Positions 56,638 to 64,000 of a stretch of DNA of 64,000 nucleotides are shown here, piece by piece; the stretch's first letter is position 1, and each line of letters opens with the position of its first letter. Source of the stretch: an uncultured Mediterraneibacter sp. (lineage in GTDB: Bacteria > Bacillota > Clostridia > Lachnospirales > Lachnospiraceae); contig CALWFV010000001.1 in NCBI GenBank assembly GCA_944377745.1, positions 304,863 through 368,862 on the forward strand, written 5' to 3'. The notes below the pieces were generated by a model, which worked only from the letters and a program-made list of their open reading frames with translations, was not told the origin of the DNA and made no database searches. The translations under genes were made by a program, and so were the position numbers.

Positions 56638-57519
56638 TTACTCACAAAAAACAGTGCATTTTATCCGTTTCCTTCTGAGCATCCATGCCGCGATCAAAAT
56701 AAAGATCCCATACCCGATCACCGCAAAAACCGACGCCTCCACACCAAAATCTCCTCCCGTGACGAGAAAGGACCTGCTGTCCAGCGTATAATTGAAGATA
56801 AACAGATCGTTCCTGCTGACTCCGATGTGCAGGATCCCTCCCACCAGGAGGGTATTCCACACCGCGTGCATCAGCGCACTGTTCCAGATATTCCCACTCT
56901 CAAGCGTGACCAAAGAGAAGAGGATCCCCACCAGACTTCCGGCCACGATAAGCTGTATGGTACTCAGGAAATCCAGATCGGCACCTATGATATGGGACAG
57001 TCCGAAAAGCACAGACGGCGCGATCACCGCCGCATATCTGTTCCAGCGCTGCTCCAGAACTGTCATGATCACGCCCCGGAACATCGCTTCTTCTACGATG
57101 CCTGCTGCCAGTCCATAATATGCCGCTGCGTCCACAATGGCATAACTGAGTTCTTCTGCGTTCATGGATGTTATGCTCCAGTTCCCGGCAGTCCGGGTCA
57201 CCATCAGGATGACCAGTGCAGGAAGCACTAAAGCAGAGACAGCCCACACAGGTTTCAAGGAAATCCGGGATGTAATACGGCATGTTTCCATATCTTTCTT
57301 AAAAATTTTCCTGCTTATGAAAGAAATACACTTCAGGGCAAGTGCGAGATACAGAACAGCAGAGACAATGCTCCCCACTGCCATCGGCGCTCCCATGCCG
57401 TTCACTCCCTGTCCCGCAAGAAGCGCCACAACCTGTGACAGAATCACCAGAAAATAGGTAAGGACACATATTCCAACTGTCTTTCCCGTACTGACTGTTT
57501 CTATTTTCTCTTTCTGCAT
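56638..57519 (-). CDS. CPBP (CAAX/Abi) intramembrane metalloprotease
   Basis: A 293-residue protein with about eight membrane helices. The glutamate motif EEAMFRGVIM, followed by SVLFGLSHIIGADLDFL and MHAVWNTLLVGG, gives the three metal-binding boxes of the family. Bacterial members may process peptides or confer bacteriocin immunity. The role here is unknown. It starts 1 bp from the GH42 stop, so it belongs to the GH2-GH42 transcript. Confidence 0.9.
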   Translation of the reverse strand: MQKEKIETVSTGKTVGICVLTYFLVILSQVVALLAGQGVNGMGAPMAVGSIVSAVLYLALALKCISFISRKIFKKDMETCRITSRISLKPVWAVSALVLPALVILMVTRTAGNWSITSMNAEELSYAIVDAAAYYGLAAGIVEEAMFRGVIMTVLEQRWNRYAAVIAPSVLFGLSHIIGADLDFLSTIQLIVAGSLVGILFSLVTLESGNIWNSALMHAVWNTLLVGGILHIGVSRNDLFIFNYTLDSRSFLVTGGDFGVEASVFAVIGYGIFILIAAWMLRRKRIKCTVFCE

Positions 57520-57520
57520 G

Positions 57521-59533
57521 CTACTCTTCTATGATCTTCAGCCCCCAGGCAGGAACTGTAACCAATTCTCCTTTCATCTTTTCCTCGCCCGTCAGCAGGT
57601 CTCTTCCGCCTGCGCACACGGGGATCTCCGTCTGTTCCTGTCCGGAATAGTTCAGATAGAACCATACCGTTTTTCCCAGATCATTAACGCCTTTTCTCAC
57701 GATCAGCGGGAATTCGCACTCCGTCCCTCTCCGGATTCCGGCGTCCTTCAGGGCGCGAAGGAATACTTTTTTCAGAACTCCTTCTCCCGTCATACACCCA
57801 ATGTGGTATGCATATCCTTTTTCACAGCGATTTCTCGTCACCGCCGCGTAACGGTTCCAGTTATAGTGGTCGTAGGAGGCCACCACCTCCGCCCCTTCCG
57901 GGATCAGCAGCTCCATGAACACTTCTGCCCGGTCGCTGCCATCCTCCGCCGCGATCTCTCCCTGAAGTCCCGTGTCCACAGGGAAGGTAAACTGATCATA
58001 CCGGTATCCCATGCACTCTCTGAGGATATGCGGCTGAACCTCATGGCTCACCTTGACATTCTCATTGGCGAATCCGGTCTTGAAAGCAGTCACCAGTGTT
58101 CCGCCGTCTCTCACATACCAGTCTAGCCTTCTCAGCAGTTCATCCGGCGCCGCATAGAGGGCGGGCACCACGATCATTTTATAGTCCGCCATATTTTCCG
58201 ATTCCGGGAAAAGGAAATCGCATTCCACATTCATCTTATAGAGGGTATCGTAGACCCATCTGACCACGTCATTGTACATGATCTTTCCGTTGTCTCCGGA
58301 AACCGCTTCAATGCCGAACCATTTCAGCGCAGTCAGCGCCTCGTTGCTCACAAGGACCGCCACGTCATTTTTCTTTTTGAGATTGACAAGGTGATCTCCG
58401 ATCTCTTTCCATTCATTTCCGACGATGCAGGCCTCTCTGTAGGTCTCGTTCTCCTGGAAATCGTGGCTTAACAGTCCCTTCCAGTAGGTCTCGAAGGAAT
58501 TATGTATGGAGTGCCAGTGCCAGTACATCACGCTGTTGGCGCCGGAAGCGATGTGGCTGTACGCCTGCAGCCGGAGCTGCCCTTTGTATGGCGTCCATCC
58601 CGGGAACCCCTGGGCCTCTGTCTCAAGGACGAGATAATTATCACCTTTCAGACTTCTCGTCATATCGCCGCCGAAGGCGATCTCCGCCCCGGTCAGTTTA
58701 TCCTGTGTGGGATGATAGATATCTGTTCCTGCAATGGTCAGACATCTGGCAGTTCGGAAATGATCCACATCCGGCTGGACGCCATAAGAGTACCCTCTCC
58801 AGTCAAAATCCAGATTGTGGGTGATAAACTGATCCTCTCTGCGGTATTCATTTACGATTGCCGCCTGCCAGCTTAAGAACTCCTCGACCTGCAACCGCTG
58901 GAACTTTTCAAATTCCGCGCCCAGACTGCCGTTAATGGTTCCCCTGACGTCCGGAAAGTCCTCCCATGCATTGATCCGGTTGCTCCAGTAATCCAGGCCG
59001 AACTCCGCGTTCAGCGCATCCAGATCATCATGAAACTTATTTCTCAGATACTTTATAAATTTCTCCTGAACGTTTTTTCCTGCGGTTCCGTAATATTTCG
59101 TCTCGTTATCGATCTGAAAGCCGATCACGCATTTCCTGTGCACAGTGCGCTTCATCAGCTCCCGGATCACCCTCTCGGCATAGTACCGGTAGACCGGATG
59201 AGTGATATCCATGATCTGACGCGCACCGTAGATGCCCCTTCCGTTTACCGTAGTCGCCAGAACATCCGGATAGGACTTCACCATCCAGGTCGGAATGGCA
59301 TAGGTCGGCGTCCCTATGATCACCGAAATCCCTGCCTCCTCCATGGCGTTCATGACCCGTTCCACATGGGAGAAATCGAAAACTCCCTCCTGAGGCTCAC
59401 AGGTGCTCCACGTAGACTCTGCGATGCGCACCGTGTTGATCCCTGCCTTTTTCATCATCTCCACATCTTTATCCAGACGGTCATAAGGCATATACTCATC
59501 ATAATAAGCGACTCCGTATAACAGTTTTTCCAT
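57521..59533 (-). CDS. Beta-galactosidase, GH42 family
   Basis: Glycosidase of 670 residues without signal peptide, so intracellular. The acid/base Glu144 is in IGFQIDNETKYYG and the nucleophile is probably Glu304 in YLVLETEAQGFPGW. The trimerisation domain and a small C-terminal beta domain follow. Substrates are usually galactosides from plant or host glycans, but arabinosides are possible given the family's range. It lies 18 bp after the GH2 gene. Confidence 0.93.
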   Translation of the reverse strand: MEKLLYGVAYYDEYMPYDRLDKDVEMMKKAGINTVRIAESTWSTCEPQEGVFDFSHVERVMNAMEEAGISVIIGTPTYAIPTWMVKSYPDVLATTVNGRGIYGARQIMDITHPVYRYYAERVIRELMKRTVHRKCVIGFQIDNETKYYGTAGKNVQEKFIKYLRNKFHDDLDALNAEFGLDYWSNRINAWEDFPDVRGTINGSLGAEFEKFQRLQVEEFLSWQAAIVNEYRREDQFITHNLDFDWRGYSYGVQPDVDHFRTARCLTIAGTDIYHPTQDKLTGAEIAFGGDMTRSLKGDNYLVLETEAQGFPGWTPYKGQLRLQAYSHIASGANSVMYWHWHSIHNSFETYWKGLLSHDFQENETYREACIVGNEWKEIGDHLVNLKKKNDVAVLVSNEALTALKWFGIEAVSGDNGKIMYNDVVRWVYDTLYKMNVECDFLFPESENMADYKMIVVPALYAAPDELLRRLDWYVRDGGTLVTAFKTGFANENVKVSHEVQPHILRECMGYRYDQFTFPVDTGLQGEIAAEDGSDRAEVFMELLIPEGAEVVASYDHYNWNRYAAVTRNRCEKGYAYHIGCMTGEGVLKKVFLRALKDAGIRRGTECEFPLIVRKGVNDLGKTVWFYLNYSGQEQTEIPVCAGGRDLLTGEEKMKGELVTVPAWGLKIIEE

Positions 59534-59551
59534 AAGACTGGTCCTCCTTTT

Positions 59552-61399
59552 TCAGCCATCAGATTCTTGTTGCGTCTGTCCGTCTCCAAAAGACGGCACT
59601 CTGGAAATCTTTTTTACTTCCCGGTCATAGGTATAAATTCCATTGACCTCTTCCTCAATGTCAGACCACTGTGTGTAAACACTGGCGCACAGTCCTTCCG
59701 GGATCAATGTCTCCACCTTTTTCATCAGTTCCCCGAAAGATTCATTCAGCGCATCTAGGTCAGTATAGTCTTTATATCCGTACAGCTCCTCACAGGCGAT
59801 ATGGCCTTTCTCCCGGTATGTATATCCTCCGATCTCAGAAAGGACCGCCGCACGCTCTTTTTCCGCCCTGACCTTCAGTTTAAAAAAGTAGTTGTGTACA
59901 CTCTGCAGATCACCGCACCCCTGATCGAACCAGCCGCTGGCTGCGTCGATGATCCGGTCCGGATCCAGTTCATGGACGATATTCGTCAGATCTTTCGTCT
60001 GAAACTGCCCCCATCCCTCGTTGAAGATCACCCAGACCGCGATGCAGGGATGCCCTTTCAGGATCTGTACCGTCTCCTTCATTTCTTTTACAAACTCCAG
60101 CTTTCCCGCTCTGTCCTTTCTTGACAGGAGCCACGAATGTCTGTCCTTTATATGGATATTCCTCCAGGACAGCAGTGTCGCCGCATAAGTCACCAGCCAG
60201 TATTTATACTCACTGCCGCTGTTTACCATATCCTGCCACACGACCATTCCCAGCCGGTCGCAGTGATAGTACCATCTCTGAGGCTCGATCTTGACATGCT
60301 TACGCACCATATTAAATCCCGTATTCTTCATCTCCCGGATATCAAAGATCATCGCTTCGTCCGACGGCGCCGTATAAAGTCCATCCGGCCAGTACCCCTG
60401 ATCCAGGACACCGTTCTGGAACTGTACCTCTCCGTTCAGACAGATACGTGGAATCCCCTTATCGTCCTTCCTGATCGAGAATGTCCGCATGGCAAAATAA
60501 CTCCCGGCAAGATCTTCCCCCATCCTGACAGTAAAGGTATAGAGATAAGGTTCCTCACAGGTCCAGACAGCCGGGTCCGGGATTTCCGCCCTGATCACAT
60601 GGTTCGACGTTCCTGTCACGAAAACGATAGCGTCATCGGTTCCGTCCGGCATATCCGCTTCATCCGGCAGCCCTCTTTCATTCCCTTCTATCCTTTCTAC
60701 ATATTCCATATCTTCTCTGTAAATTTCCGGCTTTCTTATCCGTATCTCCACCGGGCAGTCTTCCGCCGCCTCCACAAGAATCCGGACGCACTTATTTTCC
60801 AGATCAGGAACCGCCTCGATACTGTTTATATAAAACTTCGGAACTTCCTCCATCCAGACAGTCTGCCATATTCCGCTCTGAGCCGTATAGAACATCCCGC
60901 CCCGATTCAGTTTCTGTTTTCCCCTGGCATGGTAAGACGTCTCACTCAGATCTTTCACAGCAACAAGCAATTCATTCACCCCATCCTGTACCAGGTCCGT
61001 GATTTCTATTTCAAACGGAAGATATCCTCCTGTATGCGCCACAGCCCGTTTTCCATTGACACTCACCACACAGGCCTGATCCACTGCCCCGAAATGCAGG
61101 ATCAGCCTTCTCGAACTCGTCCGGTCATCCCATCCTTCCAGTTTGAACTCTCTTCTGTACCACAGGTACTCGTCCGGCATCAGTTGTCTTCCCACACCCG
61201 ACAGGACACTCTCCGGCGAAAACGGCACAATGATCTCCCCGTCATACCGCTCCGGTCTGCAGTAGTCTTTTGTAAATGCATATTCCCACATACCGTTCAG
61301 ATTTGTATAACCATCCCTCACCAGAAGCGGGCGGGGATACTCCTGGAGAACATGTTCTCTGTCCAGCGCCCGTCCCCATCTTGTATAAAGCTGCTTCAT
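59552..61399 (-). CDS. Glycoside hydrolase family 2 protein
   Basis: 615 residues, intracellular. The N-terminal jelly roll (YLWYRREFKLEGW, VNGKRAVAHTGGYLPFEIEI) is followed by an Ig-like domain and a catalytic barrel with MKNTGFNMVRKHVKIEPQRW, VVWQDMV and the acid/base Glu in VWVIFNEGWGQF. The second Glu is in LSEIGGY. It may be a beta-galactosidase, glucuronidase or related exo-enzyme. The start at 61399 follows GGGAGGCGAGAGG. It heads the GH2-GH42-CPBP transcript. Confidence 0.9.
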   Translation of the reverse strand: MKQLYTRWGRALDREHVLQEYPRPLLVRDGYTNLNGMWEYAFTKDYCRPERYDGEIIVPFSPESVLSGVGRQLMPDEYLWYRREFKLEGWDDRTSSRRLILHFGAVDQACVVSVNGKRAVAHTGGYLPFEIEITDLVQDGVNELLVAVKDLSETSYHARGKQKLNRGGMFYTAQSGIWQTVWMEEVPKFYINSIEAVPDLENKCVRILVEAAEDCPVEIRIRKPEIYREDMEYVERIEGNERGLPDEADMPDGTDDAIVFVTGTSNHVIRAEIPDPAVWTCEEPYLYTFTVRMGEDLAGSYFAMRTFSIRKDDKGIPRICLNGEVQFQNGVLDQGYWPDGLYTAPSDEAMIFDIREMKNTGFNMVRKHVKIEPQRWYYHCDRLGMVVWQDMVNSGSEYKYWLVTYAATLLSWRNIHIKDRHSWLLSRKDRAGKLEFVKEMKETVQILKGHPCIAVWVIFNEGWGQFQTKDLTNIVHELDPDRIIDAASGWFDQGCGDLQSVHNYFFKLKVRAEKERAAVLSEIGGYTYREKGHIACEELYGYKDYTDLDALNESFGELMKKVETLIPEGLCASVYTQWSDIEEEVNGIYTYDREVKKISRVPSFGDGQTQQESDG

Positions 61400-61434
61400 C
61401 CTCTCGCCTCCCGTTTTCAAGATCCACTGCCCTA

Positions 61435-61463
61435 ATCATATCAGATTTCATTGCAACTTCCAA
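61435..61463 (-). promoter_or_regulatory. Sigma-A promoter for the GH2-GH42 genes
   Basis: TTGGAA (61458-61463), 17-bp spacer, TATGAT (61435-61440) on the minus strand. It overlaps the divergent promoter at 61451-61479, so the two cannot be occupied at once. Confidence 0.65.
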
Positions 61464-61479
61464 TCGTGCAGATTATAAT
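61451..61479 (+). promoter_or_regulatory. Sigma-A promoter for the DUF2007 gene
   Basis: TTGCAA (61451-61456), 17-bp spacer, TATAAT (61474-61479). Transcription would start about 25 bp before the GTG start codon. Confidence 0.7.
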
Positions 61480-61509
61480 AGGACTAAAAAAGAGGGAGGG
61501 TGAAATACT

Positions 61510-61914
61510 GTGAAAGGAATGAAACCGGTCAAAGTGTATTCCTGTGCCGACAGAGTCCAGGCAGATATGCTGACCGAAGCGCTCAGACGGAAGGGAATCC
61601 CTGCCTACGCCGAGTCAAAAGGGAGCGGAGATTATCTGAACATCTATATGGGTATTTCTGTTTTTGGAGAAATGATCTACGTAGATGAAAGCGATGTAGC
61701 CAGGGCAAAAAAGATCATTAAAGATATGACAGGAACAGACATAGATGCCACAGCCTCTTCCACAGAGCAGGAGCAGACTTCGCAGTTTTCCGGCAGCGCA
61801 GCCGAAAAGCCCGGCAGGAAACTCCTTGCCGTAAGGATCGTCTCGCTCATCGCCGCCCTGTTCCTCCTCATCGGCGCAGTCGTACCGTCTTTGATAAATA
61901 TTTTTTTCGGATAG
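61510..61914 (+). CDS. DUF2007-type protein with C-terminal membrane anchor
   Basis: 134 residues starting at a GTG that follows GGGAGGG with 9-bp spacing. The N-terminal 75 residues (VKVYSCADRVQADMLTEALR, KGIPAYAES, MIYVDESDVARAKKII) resemble the DUF2007 putative signal-transducing domain. A Ser/Thr/Glu-rich linker leads to one C-terminal helix (VRIVSLIAALFLLIGAVVPS). The function is unknown. Confidence 0.8.
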   Translation: MKGMKPVKVYSCADRVQADMLTEALRRKGIPAYAESKGSGDYLNIYMGISVFGEMIYVDESDVARAKKIIKDMTGTDIDATASSTEQEQTSQFSGSAAEKPGRKLLAVRIVSLIAALFLLIGAVVPSLINIFFG

Positions 61915-61943
61915 CAGAAACCGAATGAACGATAAATAATTTA

Positions 61944-61994
61944 AAACGGATATTTTTCAGAAGACTCTTTAGTTCTTTCGAAAAATATCCGTTT
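61944..61994. terminator. Bidirectional terminator
   Basis: AAACGGATATTTTTC and GAAAAATATCCGTTT form a 15-bp perfect stem between the DUF2007 gene and the convergent XRE gene, with T-rich flanks on both strands. Confidence 0.75.
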
Positions 61995-62030
61995 CTGTAG
62001 TTTAGCATTAATCTCTCAGTCTGGGCTTTA

Positions 62031-62621
62031 CTATATCATCCCCAAATGATCAAATACCATACAAATTCCTACGACAACAGCAAATGCGATCAGAGCGATC
62101 AGCAGTGCCAGCGACCATTTCTGATACGGTCGTTTCCCTTCTTCCCGGATCTTCTCGATCTCATCCAGCCGCTTTCCCTCCATAAACATCTTGATCTCTT
62201 TATATGTCCCGATGTCATACTCTTTCTTCTGTTTCTCGATCCTGTGCGCGAAATACATGGTCACCGCGTAAATACAGATCCATATCCCGATCCCCGCAGG
62301 CCATAAAAAGAAAAACAACGGCACGATCGACACCACGGTCACCACAAGAAGTATCGTATAGATCCACGCATCACGGTTCAGTTTCTTAACGTCCTCTTCT
62401 CTGATCATTTTTTCCATTTCTTTTAAATCTCCTTTCACCAGAACATCCAGAGAAATTCCGAAAAGAGAGCTGAGCAGGACCAGACTGTTTATATCCGGAT
62501 AATTTTTATCATTCTCCCAGTTGGAGACAGTCTGCCTTGTCACATATACTTTATCTGCAAGTTCCTCCTGGGACAGTTTCAGCTCAAGCCTGTATTTTCT
62601 TATCTGTCTGCCAATTTCCAT
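62031..62621 (-). CDS. XRE-family regulator with membrane helices
   Basis: 196 residues. Residues 1-60 are an HTH_3 domain (LKLSQEELADKVYVTRQTVS, NWENDKNYPDINSL). A charged linker follows, then three hydrophobic helices (YTILLVVTVVSIVPLFFFLW, IGIWICIYAVTMYFAH, ALLIALIAFAVVVGICMVFD). Such membrane-tethered XRE proteins are common in Firmicutes. The signal sensed is unknown. The second XRE gene at 63136 shares the layout. Confidence 0.88.
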   Translation of the reverse strand: MEIGRQIRKYRLELKLSQEELADKVYVTRQTVSNWENDKNYPDINSLVLLSSLFGISLDVLVKGDLKEMEKMIREEDVKKLNRDAWIYTILLVVTVVSIVPLFFFLWPAGIGIWICIYAVTMYFAHRIEKQKKEYDIGTYKEIKMFMEGKRLDEIEKIREEGKRPYQKWSLALLIALIAFAVVVGICMVFDHLGMI

Positions 62622-62770
62622 TTTCGTCTTCCTCCTGTGGGCATTCTAGATCAGGAGCACCCTGATGCGCTATCAAATCGATTATACATCCCGCCTTTTT
62701 CGCATGTCAAAACGATTTTGCATGCACTTTTTTATTTCTTTTAACATATTTTTATTATCCCTATCATTTC

Positions 62771-63103
62771 CTATCCCAACAGCACACCCAGCGTTGCAAG
62801 TCCGGCTCCCCCCACTGCGAGAAACACAAGTCCGGCTCCCGCTCTCTTCTTCCTGGAATCTATTTCCTTTTTCATCTTTTCTGACAGGCTGATAACCGGA
62901 TAATTTCTGCGCCCGATCAGATAGAGGATCAGACCGGAAGATCCATTTGTATTGGCAGACAGAAATCCCCACAGTCCCGGATGCTTCATCCCCCTTGAGC
63001 GGGCGTCCAGCTCTACGATCTTAAAAATCTGCCATACTGTATGCATGGCTCCAACTATCATAAACGAAAAACAGACAATACCAAGTATCCATCCTCTCTC
63101 CAT
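62771..63103 (-). CDS. Small membrane protein
   Basis: 110 residues with one N-terminal helix (WILGIVCFSFMIVGAMHTVW) and one C-terminal helix (AGAGLVFLAVGGAGLATLGV), joined by a basic loop (YLIGRRNYPVISLSEKMKKE). No family was recognised. It lies 32 bp after the XRE gene at 63136 in the same direction and is likely co-regulated with it. Confidence 0.7.
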   Translation of the reverse strand: MERGWILGIVCFSFMIVGAMHTVWQIFKIVELDARSRGMKHPGLWGFLSANTNGSSGLILYLIGRRNYPVISLSEKMKKEIDSRKKRAGAGLVFLAVGGAGLATLGVLLG

Positions 63104-63135
63104 TTTATCTTCTCCTCCTTCTATTTCAGTACACC

Positions 63136-63543
63136 CTATATCTTCCGTATAATCTGATATAATAGCGTCGACGCACCGATGATCGACAGCGCAAATATTC
63201 CTACCAGAAAAAATCTGTTCTCCGGGATCACTCCGCTGAATATGACAAACACGATTAACAGCAGTATATTGGCAAGTGCTGCCGCGATCAGCTTTTTATT
63301 GCTGTTCACTACATTGGTACTCTCCTCCAGATGCTCCATCATTTTTTCGTCTCCTTTCAGCAGTTCATCGAGACTCACAGAATAAAGCGAACTCAGTCTG
63401 ATCACGCTCACTATATCAGGATAGGATTTCTCATTCTCCCAGTTGGAGATTGTCTGCCTTGAGACGCCGACCGCCTCCGCTGCTTTCTCCTGAGTCAATC
63501 CGCACTTTTTACGAGCACTTTTCAGTTTCGTTCCTATCTCCAT
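63136..63543 (-). CDS. XRE-family regulator with membrane helices
   Basis: 135 residues: an N-terminal HTH (CGLTQEKAAEAVGVSRQTIS, NWENEKSYPDIVSV) and two C-terminal helices (LIAAALANILLLIVFVIFSG, FLVGIFALSIIGASTLLYQI). It resembles the protein at 62031-62621 but is shorter. It is first in a transcript with the small membrane protein, which it may regulate or partner. Confidence 0.87.
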   Translation of the reverse strand: MEIGTKLKSARKKCGLTQEKAAEAVGVSRQTISNWENEKSYPDIVSVIRLSSLYSVSLDELLKGDEKMMEHLEESTNVVNSNKKLIAAALANILLLIVFVIFSGVIPENRFFLVGIFALSIIGASTLLYQIIRKI

Positions 63544-63727
63544 AATATCTGTCTCCTTCTCTGCCAGCTTCTATGATCGTCCATGTACATCGACACATTT
63601 ATCCTTGCATACTCACATGGTAATGTCTATCCATTTTTCTGTACATTTCCGGTTTTTCCGTGTCAAAATTCTTTGCACAGGAAAACAGGACGGCATATAC
63701 ATTCCTATGCCGCCCTGCAACCACTCA

Positions 63728-64000
63728 CTATTTATTACCGTCTTTCCCGGCAAGCTGCGCTTTTAATTCAGCAATCTCTTTTTCCTTATCCGCCAGTGCT
63801 GACTCATTTTGTTTGAGCAGTTCCTTCTGAGCATCAATTACTTCCTTCTGTTTGCTCAAATCCTCCTTCTGCGCATCAATCACTTCCTGCATCTCATCGA
63901 TCATATACTGCACTGTATTCCGATCCAGTTCCTGCAATTCTTTCGAAAACATCTCCATCACCTTTTCCGTATCCCGGCACAGCTGATAGATTTCCTCATA
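63728..64000 (-). CDS. Probable Rpn-family nuclease/transposase, C-terminal end
   Basis: The frame is open to the window edge, so this is the 3' part of a longer gene. The visible part reads YEEIYQLCRDTEKVMEMFSK then ELQELDRNTVQYMIDEMQEV, which resembles the C terminus of Rpn/PD-(D/E)XK transposase-like proteins common in Lachnospiraceae. A coiled coil with an imperfect repeat (EVIDAQKEDLSKQK, EVIDAQKELLKQNE) and a Lys/Glu-rich end follow. The nuclease core is outside the window. Confidence 0.6.
   Translation of the reverse strand, partial: YEEIYQLCRDTEKVMEMFSKELQELDRNTVQYMIDEMQEVIDAQKEDLSKQKEVIDAQKELLKQNESALADKEKEIAELKAQLAGKDGNK

Noticed and set aside
60137-61435. 432-codon plus-strand open frame opposite the GH2 gene
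   Set aside because: The composition is typical of antisense shadows, there is no recognisable motif, and the minus-strand GH2 protein is complete.
1-64000. CRISPR arrays, tRNA and rRNA genes
   Set aside because: No regularly spaced direct repeats with unique spacers, no cloverleaf with CCA-type acceptor pairing and no rRNA-like segment was noticed by eye. A tRNA scan was not possible here.

Overview
The window looks like a chromosomal segment of an anaerobic, low-GC-lineage Gram-positive bacterium of the Lachnospiraceae type (Clostridia). The support is the gene order (rpsP-khpA-rimM-trmD-rplS, pyrH-frr-uppS-cdsA-dxr-rseP), many GGAGG ribosome binding sites, sigma-A promoters with 17-bp spacers, LrgAB, CsrA next to flagellin, and meso-diaminopimelate dehydrogenase. 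No rRNA, tRNA, CRISPR array, intact transposase or phage gene was seen. Most genes lie on the minus strand.

Layout. 1-7.9 kb: isoprenoid, phospholipid and translation genes (rseP partial, dxr, cdsA, uppS, frr, pyrH), with a ClC transporter and LrgAB upstream. 8-10.3 kb (+): aroF-aroB, entry to the shikimate pathway. 10.3-14.1 kb: a D-2-hydroxyacid dehydrogenase, a HAD phosphatase, two orphan microcompartment shell proteins and pdaA. 14.6-20.2 kb: arabinose genes (FGGY kinase, araA, araR) with ddh in between. 20.4-30.5 kb: a housekeeping run (mscS, pgeF, yraN, rnhB, two lepB, rbgA, rplS, trmD, rimM, khpA, rpsP, ffh, ylxM), interrupted between trmD and rimM by a decayed gene. 30.7-35.8 kb: accessory genes (RHH plus Uma2 pair, S8 protease, Cys/Gly-rich small protein, thioesterase, a TruA-like protein without the catalytic Asp). 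35.9-38.3 kb: feoAB under a Fur-type box. 38.5-39.3 kb: decayed rhamnose genes.

39.2-56.6 kb is the most distinctive part. csrA and a short flagellin gene are followed by an apparently continuous minus-strand run: two TPR-containing GT2 glycosyltransferases, a TagF-like transferase, a PEP mutase fused to a nucleotidyltransferase, phosphonopyruvate decarboxylase, a metallophosphoesterase, a sugar epimerase, a second nucleotidyltransferase, a saccharopine-reductase-like protein, LicD, a TylF-type methyltransferase, a radical SAM protein, an asparagine-synthetase-like ligase, a DUF362 protein and a TagD-like cytidylyltransferase. My reading is a flagellin (or surface) glycosylation island that makes a phosphonate and attaches it to the glycan. 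G9 homopolymers lie in the radical SAM gene and upstream of csrA, so phase variation is possible.

56.6-64 kb: a CPBP protease, GH42 and GH2 glycosidases, a DUF2007 protein, two membrane-anchored XRE regulators and the 3' end of a probable Rpn-type nuclease gene.

Non-coding structure is unusually rich. An inverted pair of 131-132-bp hairpin elements with compensatory changes lies at 14.15-14.58 kb. A dispersed repeat family has three copies (3.8, 16.3 and 35.8 kb), one of which looks like an empty version of another. A pair of related hairpins at 34.9 kb is flanked by a 9-bp direct repeat.
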